From assembly GCA_016706255.1 (NCBI GenBank), contig JADJJZ010000029.1:1-64000 (forward strand): 64,000 nucleotides of DNA, written 5' to 3'. Origin of the DNA: Bacteroidota bacterium. Its GTDB lineage: Bacteria > Bacteroidota > Bacteroidia > Chitinophagales > BACL12. Shown piece by piece: positions 56,502-64,000 of the stretch. The position numbers and the translations under genes are program-made. The notes below the pieces were generated by a model that searched no databases, had not been told where the DNA came from, and worked only from the letters and a program-made list of their open reading frames with translations. How positions within the stretch are numbered: position 1 is the stretch's first letter; each line of letters starts with the position of its first letter.

Positions 56502-57977
56502 TCATTTACAAACCGCATCATTGTATTTGGTGTGCAAGCTTGTATTTTCATATAAAACATACTCAATAGGGTAGCGCGACCATCGGCGGACTTCTTTTGC
56601 CTGGGTGCGAATTTGCTCCTTTTCCCAATAAGGAATACCATTCATTACATTACTCAGTATAATATACCTGCTGCAGTTTAAATCGCTGCCGGAGTATGCA
56701 ATCGTATCATTAACAAGGTCTGTGTATGCAAACGGTTTGTAATCAGGAAATCCTGCATATATGCTGTCATCCGGAATATTATTGGCTACAACGTAGTCGT
56801 GACAAGCAGTTCGGAATGTAAAATAGGAGAGATGCGCCAATGATCCATCTCCCCAATTATAAGCCCATGCACTGTGCTTCGATTCGGGATATACCACGAA
56901 ATGTTGTGCAATCATCATGATGAGGGTCACGCCAATAGCTATTTTGCGAAGCATCCGATTTTTGAAATACATGACAATTTCGCTGAATAACAACAGCACA
57001 AGCAATTGCATGGGTAGCAGATATCGAATCAAAACCGGATTTTGAAACGGCAGGATAAACAAAGCAAAAACGCCAAGACCGATTAGTATGAGCACAGCCT
57101 TGTGGTTCAAACGATACGTTTGATAATTTTTAAATCCATTGTAAACCAATACCACCATCGGTATCAGCATCCCAAATTCTATAAACCGGAACCCAAATTC
57201 AAAAATTTTGGGGAAGATGGTCGTTTTATCCAAAAATTGGCGACCTGCACTCCAATTCCCATCTGTAGGCACCAGCCACCATCCGGTATGTTTATATTGC
57301 AAGATGAAATATATGGCTACCGGTAAACCCGCAAGTAGATAATATAAACTATTGATTATCAGTAACTTAAGTGTATATTTGTGATAATACCAATCATAAA
57401 AAAACAAAATTGCCACCAACATAAATCCACGTAAACTGCTGATAGTCAACAAAATGCAAACAACAACGAGGTGAGCTTTTTTCCTGCTGTGAATCACATT
57501 TATTCCCCATAAAAACACAGCTGTCAAAAACACATCAATGCTCATGGCAGCCATTTGGGCAAGAAAAACAGGGTTGGCCAACAATAAAATGAGGGCTAAT
57601 GAACGCATACGCGGCTCTGCCATCTGCTTAGTTAAACGGGCATATTGTGCCACTAAAACCAATGAAAAAACCAGCGTAAGCAAGTGTGAAATCAACAAAC
57701 TTTTACCAAAAACAGTCCAGCATAGAGCAGTTAACATTGCGTAAAAAGGCGGGTGACCGGTTGCATGCCCTTCAGGAAGCCATATTGAATGAAAACCACT
57801 GCTGTAATAGTCGCTGGCAGGAATACTTATAAGCGTAACATGATCTCCAAAAAACGGCAAACCCAGTAAACTTGCGTTGAACATACACACGAACAAAATA
57901 GTGGCCCGAATTACTGTTTCCGGAGAGGTAAGTAATCGCTGTAAAGATAACCGGTCCTTTTGCTCGTTAATTTTCAA
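56502..57977 (-). CDS. GT39/ArnT-like membrane glycosyltransferase
   Basis: The protein has 491 residues from a TTG at 57977, or 509 from 58031; the longer form would cover the miaB -7 box and start 13 bases from the miaB ATG, so the shorter is preferred. About eleven membrane helices, with a first periplasmic loop containing EGHATGHPPFYAMLTALCW. This loop is typical of dolichyl-/undecaprenyl-phosphate sugar transferases. It should use a lipid-linked sugar to decorate an envelope molecule; donor and acceptor are unknown. Confidence 0.8.
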   Translation of the reverse strand: MKINEQKDRLSLQRLLTSPETVIRATILFVCMFNASLLGLPFFGDHVTLISIPASDYYSSGFHSIWLPEGHATGHPPFYAMLTALCWTVFGKSLLISHLLTLVFSLVLVAQYARLTKQMAEPRMRSLALILLLANPVFLAQMAAMSIDVFLTAVFLWGINVIHSRKKAHLVVVCILLTISSLRGFMLVAILFFYDWYYHKYTLKLLIINSLYYLLAGLPVAIYFILQYKHTGWWLVPTDGNWSAGRQFLDKTTIFPKIFEFGFRFIEFGMLIPMVVLVYNGFKNYQTYRLNHKAVLILIGLGVFALFILPFQNPVLIRYLLPMQLLVLLLFSEIVMYFKNRMLRKIAIGVTLIMMIAQHFVVYPESKHSAWAYNWGDGSLAHLSYFTFRTACHDYVVANNIPDDSIYAGFPDYKPFAYTDLVNDTIAYSGSDLNCSRYIILSNVMNGIPYWEKEQIRTQAKEVRRWSRYPIEYVLYENTSLHTKYNDAVCK

Positions 57978-58017
57978 GTTGTAGGGTAAAATTGTGACAA
58001 GTTGACAGTATATTGAG

Positions 58018-58025
58018 TAAATTTG
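58018..58025 (+). promoter_or_regulatory. promoter of the miaB-secG operon
   Basis: TAAATTTG fits the -7 consensus and TTGTG at 57992 can be the -33 element. An AAGGAG Shine-Dalgarno-like sequence lies at 58035-58040 just before ATG 58044, unusual among genes here. Confidence 0.6.
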
Positions 58026-58043
58026 CACCAAACTTAAGGAGAA

Positions 58044-59477
58044 ATGTACGATAATAATCCAACACTGGAAGGATTAGAGTTAAATAAGCCATTGGAAGAG
58101 TTTCGTCAGGGTGAAGCTCTAGGTAGTGAGGAGATGGAAAAAGCCGCTTCTGCCAAGAAATTCTATATAGAAAGTTATGGCTGTCAGATGAATTTTAGCG
58201 ATAGTGAAATTGTTGCTTCTATATTATTTGAACATGGGTTTGGGCTGACAAAAAACCATGAAGAGGCGGATTTGATTTTGTTGAATACCTGCGCCATTCG
58301 CGATAATGCTGAACAACGTGTGCGCAACCGACTCAAAGAACTTAAATCGGTGAAAAAAAATAAACCGGATGCGCTTATTGGCATGCTGGGTTGTATGGCT
58401 GAACGTTTAAAGGCTGATTTATTAGAAGAAGAAAAATTAGTAGATATTGTTTGTGGCCCTGATGCTTATCGCGATTTACCGGCTTTGGTTAGCAGCGCCG
58501 ATGATGGTCAAAAAGCTGTAAACGTATTATTAAGTCGGGAAGAAACTTATAGTGATATTAGTCCCTTACGCCTCGATTCAAATGGGGTAACTGCTTTTAT
58601 TTCCATTATGCGTGGTTGCGACAATATGTGTTCATTTTGTGTGGTGCCATTTACTCGAGGTCGCGAACGCAGCAGAAATGCATTTTCAATTGAAGCAGAA
58701 GCACGCGAATTATTTGAACGTGGTTATAAAGAGGTTACACTTTTAGGTCAAAATGTAGATTCATACAAATGGGAAAACCCTGAAACGGGTAATACCATCA
58801 ATTTTGCACAATTATTAACCATGGTTGCAGAGGTTGCACCTGAACTACGCGTTCGTTTTTCAACTTCACATCCAAAAGATATTACCGATGAAGTATTATA
58901 TGCCATGGCTAAATACGATAACATCTGTAATTATATTCACTTACCTGTTCAATCAGGAAATTCAAGAGTGTTAGAATTAATGAATCGCACTTATGACCGC
59001 GAATGGTATCTAAACCGTATTGATGCAATTCGTCGTATTGTTCCGGATTGTGGTTTGTCAACCGATGTTATTACCGGATTTTGCTCTGAAACTGAAGAAG
59101 AACATCAGGACACTTTAAGTTTGATGGAAATGGTGCAGTATGATATGGCATATATGTTTTTTTACAGCGAACGTCCCGGCACTTTAGCTGCAAGAAAATA
59201 TGCTGATGATATTCCGCATGAAGTAAAAATTCGTCGTTTAAACGAAATCATTCAATTACAAACAAAACATTCTGCAGCCCGCAATCAGGCTGATATCGGT
59301 AAAACATTCCGAATATTAGTTGAGAAACGATCAAAACGTTCCGAAAAAGATATGTGTGGCAGAAACGACCAGAATAAAATGGTTGTATTCCCTGCAGAAA
59401 ATATTAAATCAGGCGATTACGTCAATGTGAAAATAACCAGCGCTACTTCTGCAACATTAATTGGAGTAATGGTTTAA
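58044..59477 (+). CDS. miaB: tRNA-2-methylthio-N6-dimethylallyladenosine synthase
   Basis: The protein has 477 residues. Three Cys of the N-terminal MTTase domain (YGCQMN, NTCAIRD, GCMAER), the radical-SAM triad RGCDNMCSFCVVPFTRG (about residue 190) and a C-terminal TRAM domain are present. It adds a methylthio group to N6-isopentenyladenosine at position 37 of tRNA. The start at 58044 has a Shine-Dalgarno-like sequence. First gene of the operon ending in secG. Confidence 0.96.
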   Translation: MYDNNPTLEGLELNKPLEEFRQGEALGSEEMEKAASAKKFYIESYGCQMNFSDSEIVASILFEHGFGLTKNHEEADLILLNTCAIRDNAEQRVRNRLKELKSVKKNKPDALIGMLGCMAERLKADLLEEEKLVDIVCGPDAYRDLPALVSSADDGQKAVNVLLSREETYSDISPLRLDSNGVTAFISIMRGCDNMCSFCVVPFTRGRERSRNAFSIEAEARELFERGYKEVTLLGQNVDSYKWENPETGNTINFAQLLTMVAEVAPELRVRFSTSHPKDITDEVLYAMAKYDNICNYIHLPVQSGNSRVLELMNRTYDREWYLNRIDAIRRIVPDCGLSTDVITGFCSETEEEHQDTLSLMEMVQYDMAYMFFYSERPGTLAARKYADDIPHEVKIRRLNEIIQLQTKHSAARNQADIGKTFRILVEKRSKRSEKDMCGRNDQNKMVVFPAENIKSGDYVNVKITSATSATLIGVMV

Positions 59478-59497
59478 AGTGAAAAAGCACAAATAGA

Positions 59498-60727
59498 ATG
59501 GCAGACGAAATTCAATCGATAAAACAACGATTTGGCATTATAGGCAATGCACCTGAACTTAATTATGCATTAAGTATCGCATCGCGTGTTGCACCAACAA
59601 ATCTTACCGTTTTAATTACAGGTGAAAGTGGGGTAGGGAAGGAAATTTTTTCTCAGATTATTCATCAATATTCAACACGTAAACATGGTCCTTTTATTGC
59701 CGTAAACTGCGGTGCAATTCCGGAAGGAACCATTGATTCAGAATTATTCGGTCACGTGAAAGGTTCATTTACCAATGCGTTGGACGATAGAAAAGGATAT
59801 TTTGAAACCGTTACCGGTGGAACAATATTTTTAGATGAAGTTGGTGAATTGCCAATAGGCACGCAAGCCAGGTTGTTAAGGGTTTTAGAAAGCGGAGAAT
59901 TTATTCGTGTCGGTTCATCTAAAACACAAAAAACAGATGTGCGTGTTGTTGCAGCAACGAATGTTGATTTGCATAAATTAATCAGCGAAGGAAAATTCCG
60001 TGAAGATTTATTTTATCGGTTAAACACCGTGCCAATTACTGTCCCTGCTTTGCGTGAACGTAAAGAAGATATCTTTTTATTATTCCGAAAATTCACCAGC
60101 GATTTTTCAGAAAAATACCGAACACCATCAATCATTCTCGATACGGATGCAGTTGAATTATTAAAAAATTATCCATGGCCCGGTAATATCCGCGAATTAA
60201 AAAATATTGCCGAACAGGTTTCCGTTTTAAGTTCAGATAAACAGGTAACGGCTGCCGATTTATTACATTTTATTCCGCATAACAGGCAAGCATCACTACC
60301 GATGATAACCTCCGGAAAAAATGGTAATGAATTAAGTGAACGCGAATTGTTATACAAGGTACTTTTTGATATGAAAAAAGACCTGAACGATTTAAAACAA
60401 TTTGTGCTGCACATGGCTGAAGCGAATCAGTTAAAAACCGACGGGCAGGTAAATGCAGATTTTTTTGAACAACAAAATGATTTGCAAACCTTAGTTCCGC
60501 AAATGCCAACTGAAATTATTAATAAACAACCTGTTCTAATTAACCACAATAATACCCAGTCGCACGAAATTGTTGAAGAATCATTATCGTTAATCGACAA
60601 AGAAAAAGAACTGATAATGAAGGCATTGAATAAACACAAAGGAAAAAGAAAAGATGCTGCACTCGATTTGGGTATTTCGGAACGAACATTGTATAGAAAA
60701 ATAAAAGAATATAATATCGATGAATAA
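59498..60727 (+). CDS. sigma-54-type AAA+ transcription regulator
   Basis: The protein has 409 residues and no receiver or sensor domain; the AAA+ core begins near residue 10. Walker A (GESGVGKE), Walker B (GGTIFLDEVGEL), the arginine-finger region (REDLFYRLNTVPI) and a C-terminal Fis-type helix-turn-helix (RKDAALDLGISERTLYRKI) are present. The sigma-54-contact loop reads GSFTNA rather than GAFTGA. It may regulate envelope genes together with lptE and secG (inference). It overlaps lptE by eight bases. Confidence 0.9.
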   Translation: MADEIQSIKQRFGIIGNAPELNYALSIASRVAPTNLTVLITGESGVGKEIFSQIIHQYSTRKHGPFIAVNCGAIPEGTIDSELFGHVKGSFTNALDDRKGYFETVTGGTIFLDEVGELPIGTQARLLRVLESGEFIRVGSSKTQKTDVRVVAATNVDLHKLISEGKFREDLFYRLNTVPITVPALRERKEDIFLLFRKFTSDFSEKYRTPSIILDTDAVELLKNYPWPGNIRELKNIAEQVSVLSSDKQVTAADLLHFIPHNRQASLPMITSGKNGNELSERELLYKVLFDMKKDLNDLKQFVLHMAEANQLKTDGQVNADFFEQQNDLQTLVPQMPTEIINKQPVLINHNNTQSHEIVEESLSLIDKEKELIMKALNKHKGKRKDAALDLGISERTLYRKIKEYNIDE

Positions 60728-61232
60728 AACCACCATTACATACGGTTTCCTTTTAATGTGTTGTTTATCATTGATATCCGCAACGTGTAATGTTTCATTA
60801 AGTGGCGCAAAAATTCCACTTGATGTAAAAACATTAACGATCAATTATTTCCCTAATCAGGCAGCTTTGGTGGCGCCGGCTTTAAGCCAAACCTTTACGG
60901 AAGCTTTAAAAGATAAATTTTTACGGGAATCTGATTTAACTTTAGCCGATAATGGAGGCGATTGGGAATTGAGTGGCGCTATTGTGAAGTATGAAAGTAC
61001 GCCAATAGCCCCGACAGGAACCGAAACAACAGCGCTTAACCGCTTAAGTATCACCATAAAAGTAGATTTTATCAGCCGTAAAAATGAAACGGAAAACTGG
61101 AATCAAACGTTTATGCGATATGAAGATTTTGAAAGCACAAAAACGCTTTCACAGGTAGAAGGTGATTTGTTGCCAAAATTGTCAGAACAACTGGCAGATG
61201 ATATTTATCAAAAACTAACGCAAAACTGGTAA
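60720..61232 (+). CDS. lptE: LPS-assembly lipoprotein LptE-like
   Basis: The protein has 170 residues with a signal peptide and a lipobox-like ISATC. The GAKIPLDVKTLTINYFPNQ segment and the long C-terminal helix pair (TLSQVEGDLLPKLSEQLADDI, split) match Bacteroidota LptE-like proteins, which plug the LptD barrel that inserts LPS into the outer membrane. Position between the AAA+ gene and secG supports this. Stop and next start overlap as TAATG. Confidence 0.85.
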   Translation: MNKTTITYGFLLMCCLSLISATCNVSLSGAKIPLDVKTLTINYFPNQAALVAPALSQTFTEALKDKFLRESDLTLADNGGDWELSGAIVKYESTPIAPTGTETTALNRLSITIKVDFISRKNETENWNQTFMRYEDFESTKTLSQVEGDLLPKLSEQLADDIYQKLTQNW

Positions 61233-62453
61233 TGTTTCAGGAAGAGTTCAATAGCATAATTAACGACCATGCCAATATCATGGATATTCCTGTTGCCGAC
61301 GTAAAAGGCATCAGCGAACGATATCCGTATTGTCAGGTTGCCCAGGTGCTTTATGCTAAAAAATTGCGTGAAATGCAGGCGCCTTCCTTTGAACAACAAC
61401 TCAAAAAGGCTGCAGTTGCTATTTACGATAGAAATGTGTTGTATCAGTTTATCGAAAAAGTAATTACTCCTGTTGCAATTCCGGCAGGTATGGATGAACC
61501 GGAAAGCGTTGTTACAATGGTTCAAGAACATGTAAGTGCAGAAGCACCAATTGTTGAGCAAGAAATATTCATACCACAAGAGGATCATAATGAGCCTGTT
61601 ATGGAAATTAACGATATTATTGAATCAGTTGAACTATTACAAGATGTTCAGGAACAGCCATTTGAGGAACCTGTTGAAGAAAAAGCATTGGAAATACCCG
61701 TTTTAATAACTGATATTGAACCGGAACCGGAGCAAATTGCGGAAGTTCAAACAGAAGCAGAAGCTGTTTTGGAAGAAATGATTGAAAGTATACCGGAAAT
61801 GGAACCTGTAACACAGGAATTGGTTGAAGAACTACCGGTTGAAACGGAAGATGAAATGTTACTAGAAGAAGAAACCCGCAAAACTGACGAACTAGTAGAA
61901 AATCTGATCAACGAAACTGAAGGTGAAATATATCTTGAAGCTGAAGAACAAATGGAAATGATGGATGATGAGCCCATTTTTGAGATGCCGGGTTACGATA
62001 TAGAAACGGAATTGGGGAACCCTCGCAGAGGAAGAAAAAATCAAAATTAACATTCTCAAACCGGTAGAAGAACAGGTAAATGACACAGTTTTTGAAGATT
62101 CTTTTATTGGTTGGTTAAATAGATTGGGCAGCCCAACAAAGGGGAAAATGGTGGAAATGAAGGCGGCAAATATGCCTGTCCGAAAATATTTGCAGGCATC
62201 GCCCATAGCTGGTATGCCCCTCGAAGAAGCCCGCCAGGAGAAGGTTATAGACGAAATAGTTGCAGGAGAACTCGCACGTAAAAGCTTGCAGGCAGATGAA
62301 CATCTCGTTACAGAAACGTATGCCAGAATACTCACTATGCAGGGTAAATACCATAAGGCAGTGGACATGTATATGAAATTAAGTTTGCTAAAACCCCAAA
62401 AAAGCGATTATTTTGCAGCCTTAATTGATCAGATAAAAAAACGAATCAAATAA
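61232..62453 (+). CDS. acidic hypothetical protein before secG, one frameshift
   Basis: The N-terminal frame stops at 62050 and another frame continues to 62453. Reading three rather than four G at 62014-62017 makes ELGTLAEEEKIKINILKPV join the two, giving about 406 residues. Residues 1-75 look helical and folded; about 90-270 is a Glu/Pro/Val-rich linker; the last ~130 residues form a helical domain with LTMQGKYHKAVDMYMKLSL, a TPR-like pair. Conserved in this position in Bacteroidota (recollection), but the function is unknown. Confidence 0.78.
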
Positions 62454-62454
62454 T

Positions 62455-62841
62455 ATGTTATTTACAATCATTATAATTATTGCAATCATTGCAGCTGTGT
62501 TGCTTGGTCTTGTAGTGTTAATTCAAAACCCTAAAGGTGGTGGATTAAGTGGTTCATTTGGTGGAACTGCCAATCAGATTTTTGGTTACAAAAGAACAAC
62601 CGACGATATCGAAAAAATTACATGGGCACTGGTAATCATTGTGTTTACACTATGTTTATCTGCTGTTGCCGTAAAACCTACACAAAGTGCTGAAAATCAG
62701 GGTGGTGGAATTGGAACTGAAGCTGATCGTTCAGCAGCTACTCAAGGTGTAATCCAAAACACAGAAGATCCTAATGCTCAACCTATTGAAACTCAGCCTG
62801 AAGGTGGCGAACAACCGGTTGCTGATCCTCAAAGTAATTAA
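62455..62841 (+). CDS. secG: protein translocase subunit SecG
   Basis: The protein has 128 residues. Two membrane helices (residues 1-25 and 53-75) flank the conserved LIQNPKGGGLSGSFGG loop. The C-terminal ~45 residues are a Gln/Glu/Pro-rich tail found in Bacteroidota SecG. It helps SecYEG move proteins across the inner membrane. It starts two bases after the acidic protein gene and is followed by a strong terminator. Confidence 0.93.
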   Translation: MLFTIIIIIAIIAAVLLGLVVLIQNPKGGGLSGSFGGTANQIFGYKRTTDDIEKITWALVIIVFTLCLSAVAVKPTQSAENQGGGIGTEADRSAATQGVIQNTEDPNAQPIETQPEGGEQPVADPQSN

Positions 62842-62854
62842 TAAAAAGTTATTC

Positions 62855-62887
62855 AAAAAGCTGATACTCAACCGGTATCAGCTTTTT
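62855..62887 (+). terminator. terminator of the miaB-secG operon
   Basis: AAAAAGCTGATAC (62855-62867) and GTATCAGCTTTTT (62875-62887) form a 13-pair stem with loop TCAACCG and a T run. Confidence 0.9.
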
Positions 62888-62966
62888 TTTTGCCCTTTTT
62901 TTGTCATTTTCTGCCCCCACTATTCAAATTCAACCTTAAAATTGACCGATATCGTTAATTTTAATC

Positions 62967-64000
62967 ATGATTCGAACCGTTTTTACCCTCGCATTTTGCT
63001 TTATAACGCTTTTCGTTGCCGCTCAATCTGTTACTAAACGAGTGCTTTTTATAGGCAACAGCTATGTTTATACTAATAATCTGCCTCAGGAATTAGCTAA
63101 CGTGGCTGCATCTATGGGCGACGAAGTGATTTTTGACAGTAATGCTCCGGGTGGATATACATTCGAACTCCATTCAACCAATACTACTACTTTATCAAAA
63201 ATAGCAACCGGAACATGGGATTATGTGGTGCTGCAGGAACAAAGCCAAATTCCATCTTTCCCTATCGATCAGGTAGAAACGGAATGTTTTCCATTTGCGA
63301 CAATTCTGAACGATTCAATTATTGCAGCGAATGCATGCACAGAAACGGTGTTTTTTATGACCTGGGGAAGAAAAGAAGGAGATGCCGGCAATTGCCCTTT
63401 CTGGCCACCGGTTTGCACGTATTCGGGTATGGATAGTCTGCTGAACCTCCGTTATAGGATGATGGCTGAGGATAATGATGCACTTTTATCTCCCGTTGGA
63501 CAGGTTTGGCATTATATACGCGACAATCATCCTGAAATCGAACTATATAATGCTGATATGAGCCATCCATCATCTGCAGGTACCTATGCAGCAGCAATAA
63601 CATTTTACAGTCTACTGTTTCAGAAAGACCCAAATTCAATAATTTATAATGGCACTTTATCTTCAACAGATGCTACTGCTATAAAAAATGCAGCACAAGC
63701 AGTTGTTTTCGATAGCCTTGAAGTTTGGCACGTTTACGATTATTTACCGAAGTCTGAATTCGACTTTTACAACAGTGGAGTCTATGCTGAATTTTCAAAT
63801 TACTCCACGAATGCTGACAGCTATTTATGGAAATTTGGCGATGGCACTGAATCTGTTGAAGTTAATCCGACACACACTTATCCTGCTCCCGGCTCATACA
63901 ATATTGGATTATATGCGATGCGTTGCGGGTTGATTGATTCTTCCTATAAAACAATAACAACTGCAACACTTGCAATTGCAGATAATAATCCTGAATTCAA
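62967..64000 (+). CDS. secreted SGNH-hydrolase-like protein with PKD-like domain, partial
   Basis: From ATG 62967 an uninterrupted frame of 344 codons reaches the end of the window. A signal peptide (MIRTVFTLAFCFITLFVAAQ) is followed by an SGNH/DUF4886-like domain: VLFIGNSYVYTNNL has the block-I GNS, WDYVVLQEQSQ an oxyanion region, and YNADMSHPSSAGTY the DxxH near residue 195. A PKD-like module (SYLWKFGDGTESVEVNPTHTYP) starts around residue 285. A T9SS sorting domain would be expected beyond the window. Probable role: esterase or acetyl-esterase on glycans outside the cell (inference). Confidence 0.75.
   Translation, partial: MIRTVFTLAFCFITLFVAAQSVTKRVLFIGNSYVYTNNLPQELANVAASMGDEVIFDSNAPGGYTFELHSTNTTTLSKIATGTWDYVVLQEQSQIPSFPIDQVETECFPFATILNDSIIAANACTETVFFMTWGRKEGDAGNCPFWPPVCTYSGMDSLLNLRYRMMAEDNDALLSPVGQVWHYIRDNHPEIELYNADMSHPSSAGTYAAAITFYSLLFQKDPNSIIYNGTLSSTDATAIKNAAQAVVFDSLEVWHVYDYLPKSEFDFYNSGVYAEFSNYSTNADSYLWKFGDGTESVEVNPTHTYPAPGSYNIGLYAMRCGLIDSSYKTITTATLAIADNNPEF

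Noticed and set aside
61747..61977. Ser-rich antisense frame
   Set aside because: Complement of the Glu-rich linker of the acidic protein; Ser runs come from GAA/GAT codons read backwards.

Overview
The window comes from a low-GC member of the Bacteroidota, probably environmental and assembled from a metagenome. Evidence: secreted proteins with C-terminal type IX secretion (T9SS) sorting domains, promoters with TAnnTTTG -7 boxes, few Shine-Dalgarno sites, and Bacteroidota-specific families and gene orders (DUF3127, miaB / sigma-54 AAA+ / lptE / secG, alpha-glucan phosphorylase short form, DUF4956 with a VTC domain). No rRNA, tRNA, CRISPR array or insertion sequence was recognised.

Layout. 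1-15.8 kb is a same-strand tandem array of large secreted repeat proteins (partial gene to 1172; 1193-5165; 6364-8514; 8517-10697; 10717-12879; 13119-15758). Every member that can be counted carries propeller-like repeats in sets of seven, followed by MopE-type acidic Cys motifs, usually two Ig-like modules, and a sorting domain. The first ~8.5 kb is full of frameshifts and contains a nearly pure G/C block (5311-5505) that looks artefactual; from 8517 the reading frames are intact. 15.8-31.9 kb is mixed: a lipoprotein flanked by two copies of a twin-hairpin repeat, dCTP deaminase, WD40 protein, phosphopantetheinyl transferase, an M43 metalloprotease, DEAD-box helicase, an alpha-glucan phosphorylase homologue, a DUF3127 operon, and a DoxX-like membrane protein. 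31.9-45.5 kb is housekeeping: a LutA-like protein (one frameshift), CysH, an epimerase, RecQ, two glycosyltransferases, FtsE, HemE, a CBS-domain transporter, an N-acetylglucosamine-kinase-like protein, glucose-6-phosphate isomerase, and a LuxE-domain protein. 45.5-49.4 kb holds HemF and a compact minus-strand operon joining a lipoprotein, a VTC-type polyphosphate polymerase domain, a DUF4956 membrane protein, a DUF2490 beta-barrel and a small secreted protein. 49.7-58 kb has an M1 peptidase, a DUF937-like protein and a minus-strand run (GT39-type protein, signal peptidase I, lipoprotein, RlmH, rhomboid, threonine aldolase). 58-62.8 kb is miaB / sigma-54 AAA+ / lptE / acidic protein / secG, and the window ends inside a secreted SGNH-hydrolase-like protein with a PKD-like module.

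How it fits together: the array, M43 protease, 28.9-30.1 kb protein and the final gene are predicted cargo of a T9SS whose machinery lies outside the window; SecG, signal peptidase I and LptE supply parts of the envelope export route. HemE and HemF belong to haem synthesis, CysH to sulfate assimilation, and phosphorylase and Pgi to glucan/glucose metabolism. Outside the first 8.5 kb three genes (lutA-like, DUF2490, acidic protein before secG) each carry one apparent base-level frameshift, which suggests residual consensus errors. The least understood unit is the VTC/DUF4956 operon.
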